Positions 30,443 through 38,707 are shown, numbered from the stretch's first letter. The stretch is DNA of 38,771 bases from a virus (IMGVR_UViG_3300025732_000105:1-38771); one strand, 5' to 3'. Numbers and translations are program-made. The notes: generated by a model not told the origin, from the letters alone.

Positions 30443-30875
30443 ATCAGGTTTAATCCTGCCTCCCGGTATTTCGTTGCCGCCCCACATTCAACCGATGGAC
30501 AAACCAGAGGCGGATGATGACAACGAAACGAAAGCAGGCGCACTGCCCACCCCAACAGGTTGGAAATTGCTCTGCGTAGTCCCTGAAGTCGAACAAAAGA
30601 TTGCAGGAACAACACTGGATCTCGTGAGAGATACAGCCACTATGCGTCAAGAAGAACACGCCACCACGGTGCTGTTTGTGTTGCGCGTAGGCCCCGATGC
30701 GTACAAAGACACCGCCAAGTTCCCCAACGGAGCATGGTGTAAAGAGGGCGACTTCGTGTTAGTGCGTACTTACTCCGGTACCCGATTCAAGATTTTCGGT
30801 AAGGAGTTCCGTCTCATCAACGATGACCAAGTTGATGCTGTTGTGCTAGACCCTCGCGGTTTGACCCGCGCTTGA
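30429..30875 (+). CDS. GroES-like co-chaperonin
   Basis: A 148-residue protein from the ATG at 30429; the core (about 45-140) has the GroES fold pattern: GWKLLCVVPEVEQKIAGTTL, a flexible mobile-loop-like segment (LVRDTATMRQEEHATTV), ATTVLFVLRVGPDAYK (like EVLAVGNG), CKEGDFVLVRTYSGTRFKIF (like VGDIVIF) and INDDQVDAVV (like SDILAIV). T4 gp31 and similar phage proteins replace host GroES to fold the major capsid protein. Its place between portal and scaffold fits capsid folding. The N-terminal extension is Pro-rich. Confidence 0.8.
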   Translation: MMESESGLILPPGISLPPHIQPMDKPEADDDNETKAGALPTPTGWKLLCVVPEVEQKIAGTTLDLVRDTATMRQEEHATTVLFVLRVGPDAYKDTAKFPNGAWCKEGDFVLVRTYSGTRFKIFGKEFRLINDDQVDAVVLDPRGLTRA

Positions 30876-30885
30876 AAGGAAGAAA

Positions 30886-31836
30886 ATGCCTGAACCATAC
30901 AAGTTCCCCGACGAAATCGAAGACAAAAAGACCGATGAGGTTGAGTTTGAAATCGAAGGCGAAGGTGAAGTAGACATCGAAATCGAGGACGATACGCCTG
31001 TCCAAGATAGAGGCCGCAAGCCTTTGGACAAGGAAGTTGCTGATCCAACCGATGACGAAATTGAGTCTTACTCGGACAAAGTCAAGACACGTATCAAAGA
31101 GTTGACCCACGCCCGTCATGACGAGCGCCGTGTCAAAGAAGCTACGATGCGTGAGAAGCAGGAGCTGGAGCGTCTAGCACAGCAGTTGATTGAGGAGAAC
31201 AAACGCCTCAAGCAAAACGTTTACACAGGACAAGAAGCCATCATTGAAGGCGCAAAGTCCAAAGCGGAGAGCGAGCTTGAAAAGGCTCGCAGTAAACTGA
31301 AAGCAGCACAAGAAGCGTACGACAACGATGCGATCGTTGCAGCCCTCGAAGAAGTGACGGATGCAAAGATCAGAGTAGAGCAAACAAAGAATTTTCGACC
31401 TACCCCTTTACAGGAAGAAAAATTTGAGGTACAAACTCCTCAAATCCAGCCCGCAAAGGCTGAGCCCGACGAAAAAACTCTGCGCTGGCAGGCAAAAAAC
31501 CAGTGGTTCGGTGCTCAAGGATTTGAAGAATACACCAGCTACGCACTAGGGCTGCATCAAAAGCTAGTCACAAACGGAGTGGACCCCCGCTCTGCTGAAT
31601 ACTTCGAGCAAATTGATGCTCGCATGAAGTCGACGTTTCCTGACTTGTTCGGGCAGACGAATGACAAGCCAAGGTCTGGTGAGGTTCAAAAGAAGCCTAC
31701 GACAGTGGTTGCCTCTGTCTCGCGTTCTACGAGCGCTGGAAAAATTAAGCTGACAACAACGCAAGTTGCGTTGGCTAAAAAATTAGGTTTAACCCCGCAG
31801 CAATACGCTGCACAAGTAGCAAAACTGGAGAACTGA
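30886..31836 (+). CDS. Scaffolding protein candidate
   Basis: A 316-residue, very charged protein: an acidic N-terminal region (VEFEIEGEGEVDIEIEDD), a long coiled coil (about 65-155, LERLAQQLIEENKRLKQNVY), and a Ser/Thr/Lys-rich C-terminus with TQVALAKKLGLTPQQYA. Position before the capsid gene, charge and helix content are typical of scaffolds that shape the prohead and are removed. SD AAAGGAAGAAA. Confidence 0.7.
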   Translation: MPEPYKFPDEIEDKKTDEVEFEIEGEGEVDIEIEDDTPVQDRGRKPLDKEVADPTDDEIESYSDKVKTRIKELTHARHDERRVKEATMREKQELERLAQQLIEENKRLKQNVYTGQEAIIEGAKSKAESELEKARSKLKAAQEAYDNDAIVAALEEVTDAKIRVEQTKNFRPTPLQEEKFEVQTPQIQPAKAEPDEKTLRWQAKNQWFGAQGFEEYTSYALGLHQKLVTNGVDPRSAEYFEQIDARMKSTFPDLFGQTNDKPRSGEVQKKPTTVVASVSRSTSAGKIKLTTTQVALAKKLGLTPQQYAAQVAKLEN

Positions 31837-31837
31837 A

Positions 31838-32296
31838 ATGGCTGAAACTATTGACCGCAAAAATCGTGATCTGACGACACGCGAAAAATCTGTCCGTGCT
31901 GTATACGTACCGCCGACAAACTTGCCTGATCCAACGCCTGAACCCGGGTATGTGTATCGCTGGGTAGCGACTCACGTTATGGGCCAAGCGGAAGTGACCA
32001 ACGTATCGCGCAAAATGCGTGAAGGTTGGGAGCCGGTGAAGGCAGAAGACCATCCGGAATTGATGATGATGGGGAACGAAAAGACTGGGAACGTGGAAAT
32101 TGGTGGCCTCATGCTCTGCAAGATGTCTACTGAAAAAGCCCGTGCTCGGGACGAGTACTACAACCAACAAGCTCAAAACCAGATGGACTCAGTTGACAAC
32201 AACTTCATGCGACAAAACGATCCACGCATGCCGTTGTTTGCCGAACGCAAGTCGACAACAACGCGTGGTGGTGGGTTTGGTTCTGGTTCTAAATAA
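31838..32296 (+). CDS. Head-associated protein, 152 aa
   Basis: Begins MAETIDRKNRDLTTREKSVR and has YRWVATHVMGQAEVTNVSRK and GWEPVKAEDHPELM. The C-terminus is flexible and Gly/Ser/Thr-rich (TTTRGGGFGSGSK). Likely a minor virion or assembly protein; no enzymatic motif. SD GGAGAACTGAA. Confidence 0.6.
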   Translation: MAETIDRKNRDLTTREKSVRAVYVPPTNLPDPTPEPGYVYRWVATHVMGQAEVTNVSRKMREGWEPVKAEDHPELMMMGNEKTGNVEIGGLMLCKMSTEKARARDEYYNQQAQNQMDSVDNNFMRQNDPRMPLFAERKSTTTRGGGFGSGSK

Positions 32297-32312
32297 ACTT
32301 AGGAGTCCTTAA

Positions 32313-32915
32313 ATGGCATCTACCGCTTCTCCCTACGGCTTCAAGCCCGTAAATGAGTTGGGTGGCCTACCATACGCTGGTAGCACTCGCTCATTCCTTA
32401 TCACCCCAGCCGGTTACGGCTACAACATTTACAACGGTAACGTTGTGTGTTTGGTGGGTGGTTACCTGCAAAACGTGACTACCGTTGGTAGCTCATCTGG
32501 CAACGTGTTCCCCGTTGGCACAATCGGCATTTTCGTCGGTTGCTCTTACGTGAACGCTCAAGGTCAGACTGTGTACTCACAGTACTACCCTGCTAACGCT
32601 TTGAACGCTGTGGCTTTCGTCGTTGACGATGACCGCGCTGTGTTCCAAGTTCAAGCTGACGGTGTTATCAGCCAAGCCGAACTGGGCCAAAACGTTATTT
32701 TGAGCGCTGCTCAAGACAACACCACAGGTTCAACAATCTCTGGCAATTCCACAATTTCCGTGAGCGCTACGGCTGCTGCTACATCAACATACGCATTCCG
32801 TATTGTTGGTTTCGCACAAGGCCCGAACCAAGCCCCCGGCGACGCTAAGACTGACATTTTGGTCAAGTTTAACGTTGGTGTTCATTCTTATAGCAACGCC
32901 ACTGGCATCGCTTAA
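32313..32915 (+). CDS. Virion protein, capsid decoration candidate
   Basis: A 200-residue protein of small and aromatic residues with many Gly/Asn/Ser (AGSTRSFLITPAGYGYNIYN, then GNVVCLVGGYLQ), typical beta-sandwich surface proteins. It directly precedes the capsid gene (16 nt), as head-decoration genes often do. Strong SD (TAGGAGTCCTTAA). Confidence 0.65.
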   Translation: MASTASPYGFKPVNELGGLPYAGSTRSFLITPAGYGYNIYNGNVVCLVGGYLQNVTTVGSSSGNVFPVGTIGIFVGCSYVNAQGQTVYSQYYPANALNAVAFVVDDDRAVFQVQADGVISQAELGQNVILSAAQDNTTGSTISGNSTISVSATAAATSTYAFRIVGFAQGPNQAPGDAKTDILVKFNVGVHSYSNATGIA

Positions 32916-32931
32916 TCAGGAGTAATTAACC

Positions 32932-33861
32932 ATGGCAATTTCACGCGCACAACTACTTAAAGAGTTGCTCCCCGGTCTGAACGCTTTGTTCGGTATGGAA
33001 TACGCACGCTACGGCGAAGAGCACAAAGAAATCTACGAAACAGAGAAATCTGAGCGTAGCTTCGAAGAAGAAACAAAGCTGGCTGGCTTTGGTTCTGCTC
33101 CAGTCAAGAACGAGGGCCAAGCCATTGCTTATGACAATGCGCAGGAAGCCTTCACAGCACGTTACAACCACGAGACTATCGCCCTCGGTTTCTCCATCAC
33201 GGAAGAAGCTGTGGAAGATAACTTGTACGACAGCTTGTCTGCTCGCTACACAAAGTCTTTGGCCCGTGCTATGGCTTACACCAAGCAAGTTAAAGCTGCT
33301 TCCGTTATCAACAACGGCTTCAGCGGTTCATACTTGGGCGGTGACGGCGTTTCTTTGTTCGGTGTTAACTCTTCCAGCGCTCGCGTTGGTCACCCACTCG
33401 TTAACGGTGGCGTGAACTACAACAGCCCAACAACTGGTGTTGACTTGAACGAAACCTCATTGGAAAACGCTGTGATTCAAATCGCTGCGTGGACAGATGA
33501 GCGCGGTCTGTTGATCGCCGCCAAGCCCCGTAAGATGATTGTTCCTCCATCACTGATGTTCACGGCCAAGCGCCTGTTGGACACAGAGTTGCGTGTTGCA
33601 ACTGCTGACAACGACATCAACGCGTTGAAGCAGATGGGTGCAATCCCTGAAGGTTACACTGTTAACCACTTCTTGACCGACGTGAACGGCTGGTATTTGA
33701 TTACCGACGTGCCAAACGGCATGAAGCACTTCGAGCGTATCGCCTTGCAAAACAGCATGGACGGTGACTTCGATACAGGTAACGTTCGTTACAAAGCCCG
33801 TGAGCGTTATAGCTTCGGCTGGTCTGATCCTCTCGGTATGTGGGGTTCTGCAGGCGCTTAA
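32932..33861 (+). CDS. Major capsid protein
   Basis: A 309-residue HK97-fold-type protein: LLPGLNALFGMEYARYGEEH, then SFEEETKLAGFGSAPVKNEG, ETIALGFSITEEAVEDNLYD and YTKSLARAMAYTKQVKAASV, with GHPLVNGGVNYN and a C-terminal YGFGWSDPLGMWGS-type segment. The layout matches capsid proteins of related phages (gpT-like). Strong SD (CAGGAGTAATTAACC) and, just after the stop, a terminator, both expected for the most abundant virion protein. Confidence 0.9.
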   Translation: MAISRAQLLKELLPGLNALFGMEYARYGEEHKEIYETEKSERSFEEETKLAGFGSAPVKNEGQAIAYDNAQEAFTARYNHETIALGFSITEEAVEDNLYDSLSARYTKSLARAMAYTKQVKAASVINNGFSGSYLGGDGVSLFGVNSSSARVGHPLVNGGVNYNSPTTGVDLNETSLENAVIQIAAWTDERGLLIAAKPRKMIVPPSLMFTAKRLLDTELRVATADNDINALKQMGAIPEGYTVNHFLTDVNGWYLITDVPNGMKHFERIALQNSMDGDFDTGNVRYKARERYSFGWSDPLGMWGSAGA

Positions 33862-33897
33862 TGCGTTTGTAAAAGGGTTGGGGGTTCCCGGCCGTAG

Positions 33898-33927
33898 AAA
33901 GGGCTCCTTCGGGGGCCCTTTTTATTT
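33898..33927 (+). terminator. Rho-independent terminator after capsid gene
   Basis: AAAGGGCTCC-TTCG-GGGGCCCTTT: a 10-bp stem (one T-G pair) with a TTCG tetraloop, followed by TTATTT. A partial terminator here gives high capsid mRNA relative to downstream genes. Confidence 0.88.
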
Positions 33928-33928
33928 G

Positions 33929-33957
33929 TTGCATGTGTTTTTTATTTGGTGTATATT
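33929..33957 (+). promoter_or_regulatory. Internal sigma70-like promoter
   Basis: TTGCAT, 17 nt, TATATT, a good -10 and moderate -35. It lies directly after the terminator and 90 nt before the next gene, so it can restart transcription for the connector genes. Confidence 0.5.
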
Positions 33958-34046
33958 GCAATCACTCCGGGGTTATCCGGTGCATTAGACAGTCCCGGCT
34001 GACGACATACAGACTAATGTGCCCCACTTGTATGTAAGGAACTATC

Positions 34047-34328
34047 ATGGCATCAACCACGTTCTCCGGCCCAGTAACGTCCACAAACGGCTTTATTGGT
34101 GCAGTCACTGGCAATACAACCGGTAATGTGACCGGCACTTTGACCTCCACAACTACAACTTCCACTGCTCTGGGTGCTATTGCTAACGCAGTAAACACTT
34201 CTGGTAAAGCTTTGGGTACTACGTTGTACAACACAACTACCAAGACTTTCTACGTTGCTCAAGGCGCTTTGGCTGCTAGCACATGGATTGATTCGTCTGA
34301 CGGTACAACTACCATCACCCCCGCCTAA
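34047..34328 (+). CDS. Ser/Thr/Gly-rich virion protein, 93 aa
   Basis: Begins MASTTFSGPVTSTNGFIGAV with repeats rich in Thr/Asn/Gly (TGNTTGNVTGTL), and ends STWIDSSDGTTTITPA. This is a beta-rich low-complexity protein, likely a head fibre or decoration protein. SD AAGGAACTATC. Confidence 0.6.
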   Translation: MASTTFSGPVTSTNGFIGAVTGNTTGNVTGTLTSTTTTSTALGAIANAVNTSGKALGTTLYNTTTKTFYVAQGALAASTWIDSSDGTTTITPA

Positions 34329-34368
34329 TTGATCTTTGGGGCTTGCCCCGATTTAAAGGAGATTGATT

Positions 34369-34653
34369 ATGACGATGCAATATGACGTACGGTCGACGTA
34401 TCTTGACGCTAGTGGCGCGGTACTAAACCAGCCAACGCGTGTCAAAGCTATTTATGTGTACTCCGGCGCAAGCGCGGGTACGCTGGAGTTGACTGACGGC
34501 AACGGCGGCACATCTCTTATCAAGATTGCTACCCCGGCTGCAGCCACTGCGAACCCTACCTACATTTTGATCCCCGGTGAAGGTGTGCGTTTTACAACGC
34601 TGCCCTATGCCGTATTGACAAACGTAGCCGCTATCACGGTGTTCTATGGCTAA
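34369..34653 (+). CDS. Small virion beta-protein, 94 aa
   Basis: ATG at 34369 with SD AAAGGAG. Contains YVYSGASAGTLELTDGNGGT and ILIPGEGVRF, beta-sandwich features. Probably a minor structural protein. The 3' end overlaps the next gene by 8 nt. Confidence 0.6.
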   Translation: MTMQYDVRSTYLDASGAVLNQPTRVKAIYVYSGASAGTLELTDGNGGTSLIKIATPAAATANPTYILIPGEGVRFTTLPYAVLTNVAAITVFYG

Positions 34654-34900
34654 GACCCCAGCATGGACGCGCAAAGAGGGAAAAAACCCGAAGGGTGGCT
34701 TGAATGCCAAGGGACGGGCCTCGTACAACAAGGCAAATCCCGGCAAGCCGGGACTGAAAGCCCCACAGCCCGAGGGCGGCAAACGCCGCGACTCTTTCTG
34801 CGCCCGTATGGAGGGCATGAAGAAGAAGCTGACAGGAGAGAAGGCCAAAAAAGACCCGAACTCCCGTATAAACAAGAGCCTTCGGGCTTGGAATTGCTGA
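34646..34900 (+). CDS. DUF6321-like small basic protein, 84 aa
   Basis: MAKTPAWTRKEGKNPKGGLN, then a Lys/Gly/Pro-rich middle and RDSFCARMEGMKKKLT, ending LRAWNC. This closely matches phage proteins of the DUF6321 type (SFCARM and LRxWNC tails). Function unknown, probably a virion protein. Confidence 0.78.
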   Translation: MAKTPAWTRKEGKNPKGGLNAKGRASYNKANPGKPGLKAPQPEGGKRRDSFCARMEGMKKKLTGEKAKKDPNSRINKSLRAWNC

Positions 34901-34910
34901 GGTTGAGCAA

Positions 34911-35159
34911 ATGGAGATGATGCTGTGGAACACTGCCCTGTCTTTCATTTCGGCACTGATCCTTTTTTGGGTCAAGTCCGTCATGGACGAGCAGAAGCGC
35001 ATTCAAATTCTGTTGAATCGTACTCGGGAAGAAATTGCCAAAGAGTACGTGACCAAGGCAGATGTTCATGGCGACATCAATCGCGTACTTCAGCGGTTAG
35101 ACCGGCTGGATGAAAAGCTTGACGCTTTTATGAAGGAGCAACGAAGTGCCCTCGGTTAG
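34911..35159 (+). CDS. Single-span membrane protein with coiled coil
   Basis: Residues 5-20 (LWNTALSFISALILFW) form one membrane helix, followed by a long helix with regular heptads (IQILLNRTREEIAKEYVTKA, LQRLDRLDEKLDAFMKEQ). Holin, spanin-like or membrane-associated virion roles are possible; lysis genes are often at such positions. SD TGAGGTTGAGC. Confidence 0.6.
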   Translation: MEMMLWNTALSFISALILFWVKSVMDEQKRIQILLNRTREEIAKEYVTKADVHGDINRVLQRLDRLDEKLDAFMKEQRSALG

Positions 35160-35565
35160 CAAAAAGCAACACAACTTTATGGCAGCGATAGCGCACAGTC
35201 CTGCGTTTGCCAAGAAGGTTGGAATCAAATCCAGTGTTGGCGAGGACTTCCTCCAAGCCGACAAAGGTAAGAAGTTTGGCTCTGGCGGTCGCACGGACAT
35301 CCAGAAAATCAACAAGCCTAAAACCGATCACGGGAAAATGGCTTTTTTCAAAGAAGGTGGAAAAATCATGGCTACAAAAAACAACGGCATCACTACTGCC
35401 AAAATGGGTTCAGTGCGTACAGCGGCTCCTAGCCGTGATGGTATTGCTTCTAAAGGCAAAACCAAAGGTACGATGGTTTCTATGTCCGGCGGCAAAGTGC
35501 TCGGCACCAAAGTATCATCCGGCAACGGAATGTGCGGTGGTGGCATGGCCAAGGGCAAGAAGTAA
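35146..35565 (+). CDS. Basic phage protein, 139 aa (possible two-part fusion)
   Basis: Starts with GTG (SD AAGGAG, 7 nt). The first half (SKKQHNFMAAIAHSPAFAKK, KKFGSGG) looks like DUF3008-type small phage proteins; the second half (RTAAPSRDGIASKGKTKG) is a motif also seen in other small phage proteins. The internal FKEGGKIMATKNN could be a former junction. Very Lys/Gly-rich. Confidence 0.6.
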   Translation: MPSVSKKQHNFMAAIAHSPAFAKKVGIKSSVGEDFLQADKGKKFGSGGRTDIQKINKPKTDHGKMAFFKEGGKIMATKNNGITTAKMGSVRTAAPSRDGIASKGKTKGTMVSMSGGKVLGTKVSSGNGMCGGGMAKGKK

Positions 35566-35568
35566 ATC

Positions 35569-35820
35569 ATGATGGCCAGCCGTGGCATGGGGGATATTTC
35601 CCCCTCAAAAATGCCCAAGGGCGTCAAAAAAGCCCGGCGGGACGATACTGACTTTACCCAATACGCCGCTGGCGGAAAGGTAGGACTGTATGACAATATC
35701 AATGCAAAGCGTAAAAGAATCGCTGAAGGCTCTGGCGAAAAAATGCGCCGAGTTGGTAGCAAAGGCGCGCCAACTAAACAAGCGTTCTTGAACTCTGCTA
35801 AGACTGCGAAGAAAAAATGA
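35569..35820 (+). CDS. Small basic phage protein, 83 aa
   Basis: Contains QYAAGGKVGLYDNINAKRKR and EGSGEKMRRVGSKGAP, ending KTAKKK. This motif set occurs in related phages next to DUF6321-type genes. Probably a virion-associated or DNA-condensing protein; unknown. Confidence 0.65.
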   Translation: MMASRGMGDISPSKMPKGVKKARRDDTDFTQYAAGGKVGLYDNINAKRKRIAEGSGEKMRRVGSKGAPTKQAFLNSAKTAKKK

Positions 35821-36764
35821 CGACTTCAGGACTCACCGCTTTCAATCTTGACCTTAACGACATGGTTGAGGAGGCTTTTGAACGGGCGGGTTCTGAACTT
35901 CGCACGGGCTATGACTTGCGCACTGCCCGTCGCTCATTGAATCTTTTGTTTGCTGACTGGGCAAACCGCGGCGTGAACATGTGGACGTTCGAGCAGAACA
36001 CCATCACGCTTGTGACTGGCCAACCTACCTACGCGCTTCCAGACGACACAGTTGACTTGCTTGACCACGTCATTCGTACTAGCGCCAACGTGCCCACAAA
36101 TCAGGCCGACCTGACGATTACGCGTATCAGCGTGTCCACGTATGCCACGATCCCAAACAAACTGATCCAAGGCCGTCCTATTCAGGTTTGGGTGCAGCGT
36201 TTAAGTGGCGGGTCAAATGCTTTGGCAGGAACTGTACAAGCTACGATTTCTGCTACTGCCACAACAATTCCTGTGACGTCTTTGGCGGGCATTCCCACCG
36301 CAGGCTTCATTCAGATTGGCTCGGAGCTGATTGGCTATAACGAGACTGCGCCAGCTACCGACAGTACTCCAGCGTACCTGTACAACTGCACACGTGGGCA
36401 GGACGGCACTACTGCTGTACAGCACAACACCGGTGCGGCCATGAGCTTGGTCCAAAAGAACAGCATCACTGTGTGGCCGACACCTAACCCCGGCACAACA
36501 TATCAGTTTGTGTACTGGCGCATGCGCCGTATTCAAGACGCTGGAGGCGGTACGAAGACCATGGATGTGCCGTTCCGTTTTGTGCCTTGCTTGGCTGCGG
36601 GCTTGGCTTACTACATTGCTTTGAAAGTGCCTGAGGGTTTGCAGCGTTTGGACGTGCTGAAGCAGCAATATGACGAGGCTTGGGACCGCGCCGCAGGTGA
36701 AGACCAAGAGAAGGCGGCTGTGCGCTTTGTGCCCCGTCAGATGTTCATTGGAAGCGGTACGTAA
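35817..36764 (+). CDS. Head-tail connector-like protein with inserted beta domain
   Basis: A 315-residue protein. The outer parts (FERAGSELRTGYDLRTARRS; PFRFVPCLAAGLAYYIALKV; QQYDEAWDRAAGEDQEKAAV) resemble phage head-tail connector or tail accessory proteins. Residues about 140-215 are inserted beta sequence of the IxATATTIPVTSL...IQIGSEL...CTRGQDGTTA...GAAM type, which I have seen as a small domain in other phage structural proteins. ATGA overlap with the preceding gene. Confidence 0.7.
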   Translation: MTTSGLTAFNLDLNDMVEEAFERAGSELRTGYDLRTARRSLNLLFADWANRGVNMWTFEQNTITLVTGQPTYALPDDTVDLLDHVIRTSANVPTNQADLTITRISVSTYATIPNKLIQGRPIQVWVQRLSGGSNALAGTVQATISATATTIPVTSLAGIPTAGFIQIGSELIGYNETAPATDSTPAYLYNCTRGQDGTTAVQHNTGAAMSLVQKNSITVWPTPNPGTTYQFVYWRMRRIQDAGGGTKTMDVPFRFVPCLAAGLAYYIALKVPEGLQRLDVLKQQYDEAWDRAAGEDQEKAAVRFVPRQMFIGSGT

Positions 36765-37196
36765 ATGGGGAACCGGTTTGCGTCAGGCAAGAATGCGATC
36801 TCGATATGCGATCGCTGCGGCTTTCAATTTAAGCTGACTGAGCTGCGCAAAGAAATTATCAAAACCAAGAACTACAATCTCTTGGTTTGCAAGACATGTT
36901 GGGATCCTGACCAGCCGCAGTTGCAATTGGGTATGTACCCAGTGGATGATCCACAAGGCTTGCGCGATCCGCGTCCTGACACGAGCTACTACCAGTCTGG
37001 TAATACAGGCTTGCAGATTGTGTTGACCAACAGTACGGCTCAAGATGCGGCAGGTCTGCCATCTGAAGGTAGTAGGGTGTACCAGTGGGGATGGAACCCT
37101 GTTGGCGGTGCAAGAAGTTTTGATGCTGCTTTAACGCTAAATTACTTGGCATTAGCGGCGCAAGTTGGTACAGTAACGATACAGATAGGAGTCTGA
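36765..37196 (+). CDS. Zinc-ribbon structural protein, 143 aa
   Basis: CDRCGF (15-20) and CKTCW (42-46) form a four-cysteine zinc ribbon, followed by PDQPQLQLGMYPVDDPQGLR and a beta-rich C-terminus. Similar proteins sit between connector and tail genes in many phages; probably a minor virion protein. Confidence 0.75.
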   Translation: MGNRFASGKNAISICDRCGFQFKLTELRKEIIKTKNYNLLVCKTCWDPDQPQLQLGMYPVDDPQGLRDPRPDTSYYQSGNTGLQIVLTNSTAQDAAGLPSEGSRVYQWGWNPVGGARSFDAALTLNYLALAAQVGTVTIQIGV

Positions 37197-37197
37197 C

Positions 37198-37389
37198 ATG
37201 GACAAGAAAGATTTAGCCCAAGACAAGAAGATGATTAAGGCTGCTGTGGCAAAACATGAGAAAGCCAAGCACCCCGGTCAACCTTTGACCAAGCTTCGCG
37301 CTGGCGGTAAAACCAACAGCGACATGCTGAAGTATGGCCGCAATATGGCCAAGGTAATGAACCAGCGTTCTGTTGGTCGCGGAGGCTAA
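37198..37389 (+). CDS. Small basic protein, 63 aa
   Basis: MDKKDLAQDKKMIKAAVAKH then KLRAGGKTNSDMLKYGRNMA, ending GRGG. Highly charged. Widespread in related phages; function unknown. Confidence 0.65.
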   Translation: MDKKDLAQDKKMIKAAVAKHEKAKHPGQPLTKLRAGGKTNSDMLKYGRNMAKVMNQRSVGRGG

Positions 37390-37390
37390 T

Positions 37391-37591
37391 ATGGCTGAGT
37401 ACAAACAACCTAAGTCTGCTCCCATCCAGCCTGCTGGCGTGAGCAACAACAAGAAGTACATGAGAGACGCCAACGTCTCTGTGGCAAATAGCCACAGCAA
37501 TGACTATCCCGGCGTCAAGACTTCTGGCATCAAGATTCGTGGCACGGGTGCTGCGACTAAAGGTGTCATGGCACGAGGCCCAATGGCATGA
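37391..37591 (+). CDS. Small protein, 66 aa
   Basis: ATG at 37391 with SD GGAGG. Contains DANVSVANSHSNDYPGVKTS and GTGAATKGVMARGPMA. Possible minor virion protein. The stop overlaps the next ATG (ATGA). Confidence 0.6.
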   Translation: MAEYKQPKSAPIQPAGVSNNKKYMRDANVSVANSHSNDYPGVKTSGIKIRGTGAATKGVMARGPMA

Positions 37592-38247
37592 ACTACACGC
37601 AGCTCAGTGACGCTATTCAGGCGTATACGGAAAATACCGAAGCGAACTTCATCGCTGAGATACCCGTGTTCGTTCAGCAAGCTGAGCAGCGTATTTACAA
37701 CTCCGTCCAGTTCCCGTCACTTCGCAAGAATGTGACAGGGTCTACGTCTGCAAACAACAAGTATCTGGGATGTCCCAACGATTTCTTGGCGGTCTACTCA
37801 ATTGCTGCCGTTGACGCTACTGGCGCGTATGAGTATTTGCTGAACAAAGACGTTAACTTTATTCGTCAGTCATACCCAAACCCCAACGAAGACAAAGGTA
37901 TACCAAAGTATTATGCTTTGTTCGGAGCGCAAAGTAACGACGTTAACGAATTGACGTTTATTCTTGGCCCTACGCCCGATGCAACGTACGACGTTGAATT
38001 GCACTATTACTACTATCCCCAGTCTATCGTTACGGCAAACACAACTTGGCTTGGCGACAACTTTGATTCGGTACTGTTGTATGGCTCTTTGGTTGAAGCA
38101 TACACCTACATGAAGGGCGAGCAGGACATGATGGGTTTATACAACCAGAAGTTCATGGAAGCGCTTGCACTGGCAAAACGTTTGGGCGATGGTATGGAGC
38201 GTCAAGACGCTTATCGTTCTGGCCAATTCCGCCAAAAGGTAACTTGA
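37588..38247 (+). CDS. Tail-tube/adaptor-like protein, 219 aa
   Basis: Begins MNYTQLSDAIQAYTENTEAN and contains FVQQAEQRIYNSVQFPSLRK, PNDFLAVYSIAAVDATG and YDVELHYYYYPQSIV. The alpha-helical start and beta end resemble phage adaptor proteins such as tail tubular A or gp11-type connectors. Position after connector genes agrees. Confidence 0.7.
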   Translation: MNYTQLSDAIQAYTENTEANFIAEIPVFVQQAEQRIYNSVQFPSLRKNVTGSTSANNKYLGCPNDFLAVYSIAAVDATGAYEYLLNKDVNFIRQSYPNPNEDKGIPKYYALFGAQSNDVNELTFILGPTPDATYDVELHYYYYPQSIVTANTTWLGDNFDSVLLYGSLVEAYTYMKGEQDMMGLYNQKFMEALALAKRLGDGMERQDAYRSGQFRQKVT

Positions 38248-38248
38248 T

Positions 38249-38698
38249 ATGTCGATTGCACAAACAGCAACCACAAGCTTTAAAGTTGAGCTGCTCCAAG
38301 CAGTCCATAACTTTGGCCCAACATCGCCTGACACATTTAAAGTGGCGTTGTATACCGGCGCGGCCAGTATCGGCCCGACAACTACGGCATACACAACAAG
38401 TGGTGAAGTAGTTGGTACAGGATACACCGCTGGTGGAAACACGCTTGTGATTTCTACGTCCCCGACATCAGGCAATAACGCGAGCAGTGTGCCAACAGCC
38501 TACATTTCGTTCAACAACACAAGCTGGACAAACGCAACATTTACTGCCCGCGGCGCATTGATTTACAACGACACTGTTGCAGGAAAACCATCCGTTGCAG
38601 TTTTGGACTTTGGTTCAGACAAAACTGTCAATAACGACACGTTCCAAATCATCTTCCCAACCCCCGATGCCAACAGCGCCATCGTGCGTATTTCTTAA
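38249..38698 (+). CDS. Virion beta-protein, 149 aa
   Basis: Contains DTFKVALYTGAASIGPTTTA and YTTSGEVVGTGYTAGGNTL, a frequent phage structural protein pattern with many Gly/Thr. Probably a tail or connector surface protein. The role is unknown. It starts 1 nt after the preceding stop. Confidence 0.65.
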   Translation: MSIAQTATTSFKVELLQAVHNFGPTSPDTFKVALYTGAASIGPTTTAYTTSGEVVGTGYTAGGNTLVISTSPTSGNNASSVPTAYISFNNTSWTNATFTARGALIYNDTVAGKPSVAVLDFGSDKTVNNDTFQIIFPTPDANSAIVRIS

Positions 38699-38707
38699 GG
38701 ATAAATC

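Noticed and set aside
34334-34351. GGGG-CTTG-CCCC hairpin between two small virion genes
   Set aside because: Only four GC pairs and no U-tract; too weak to call a terminator.
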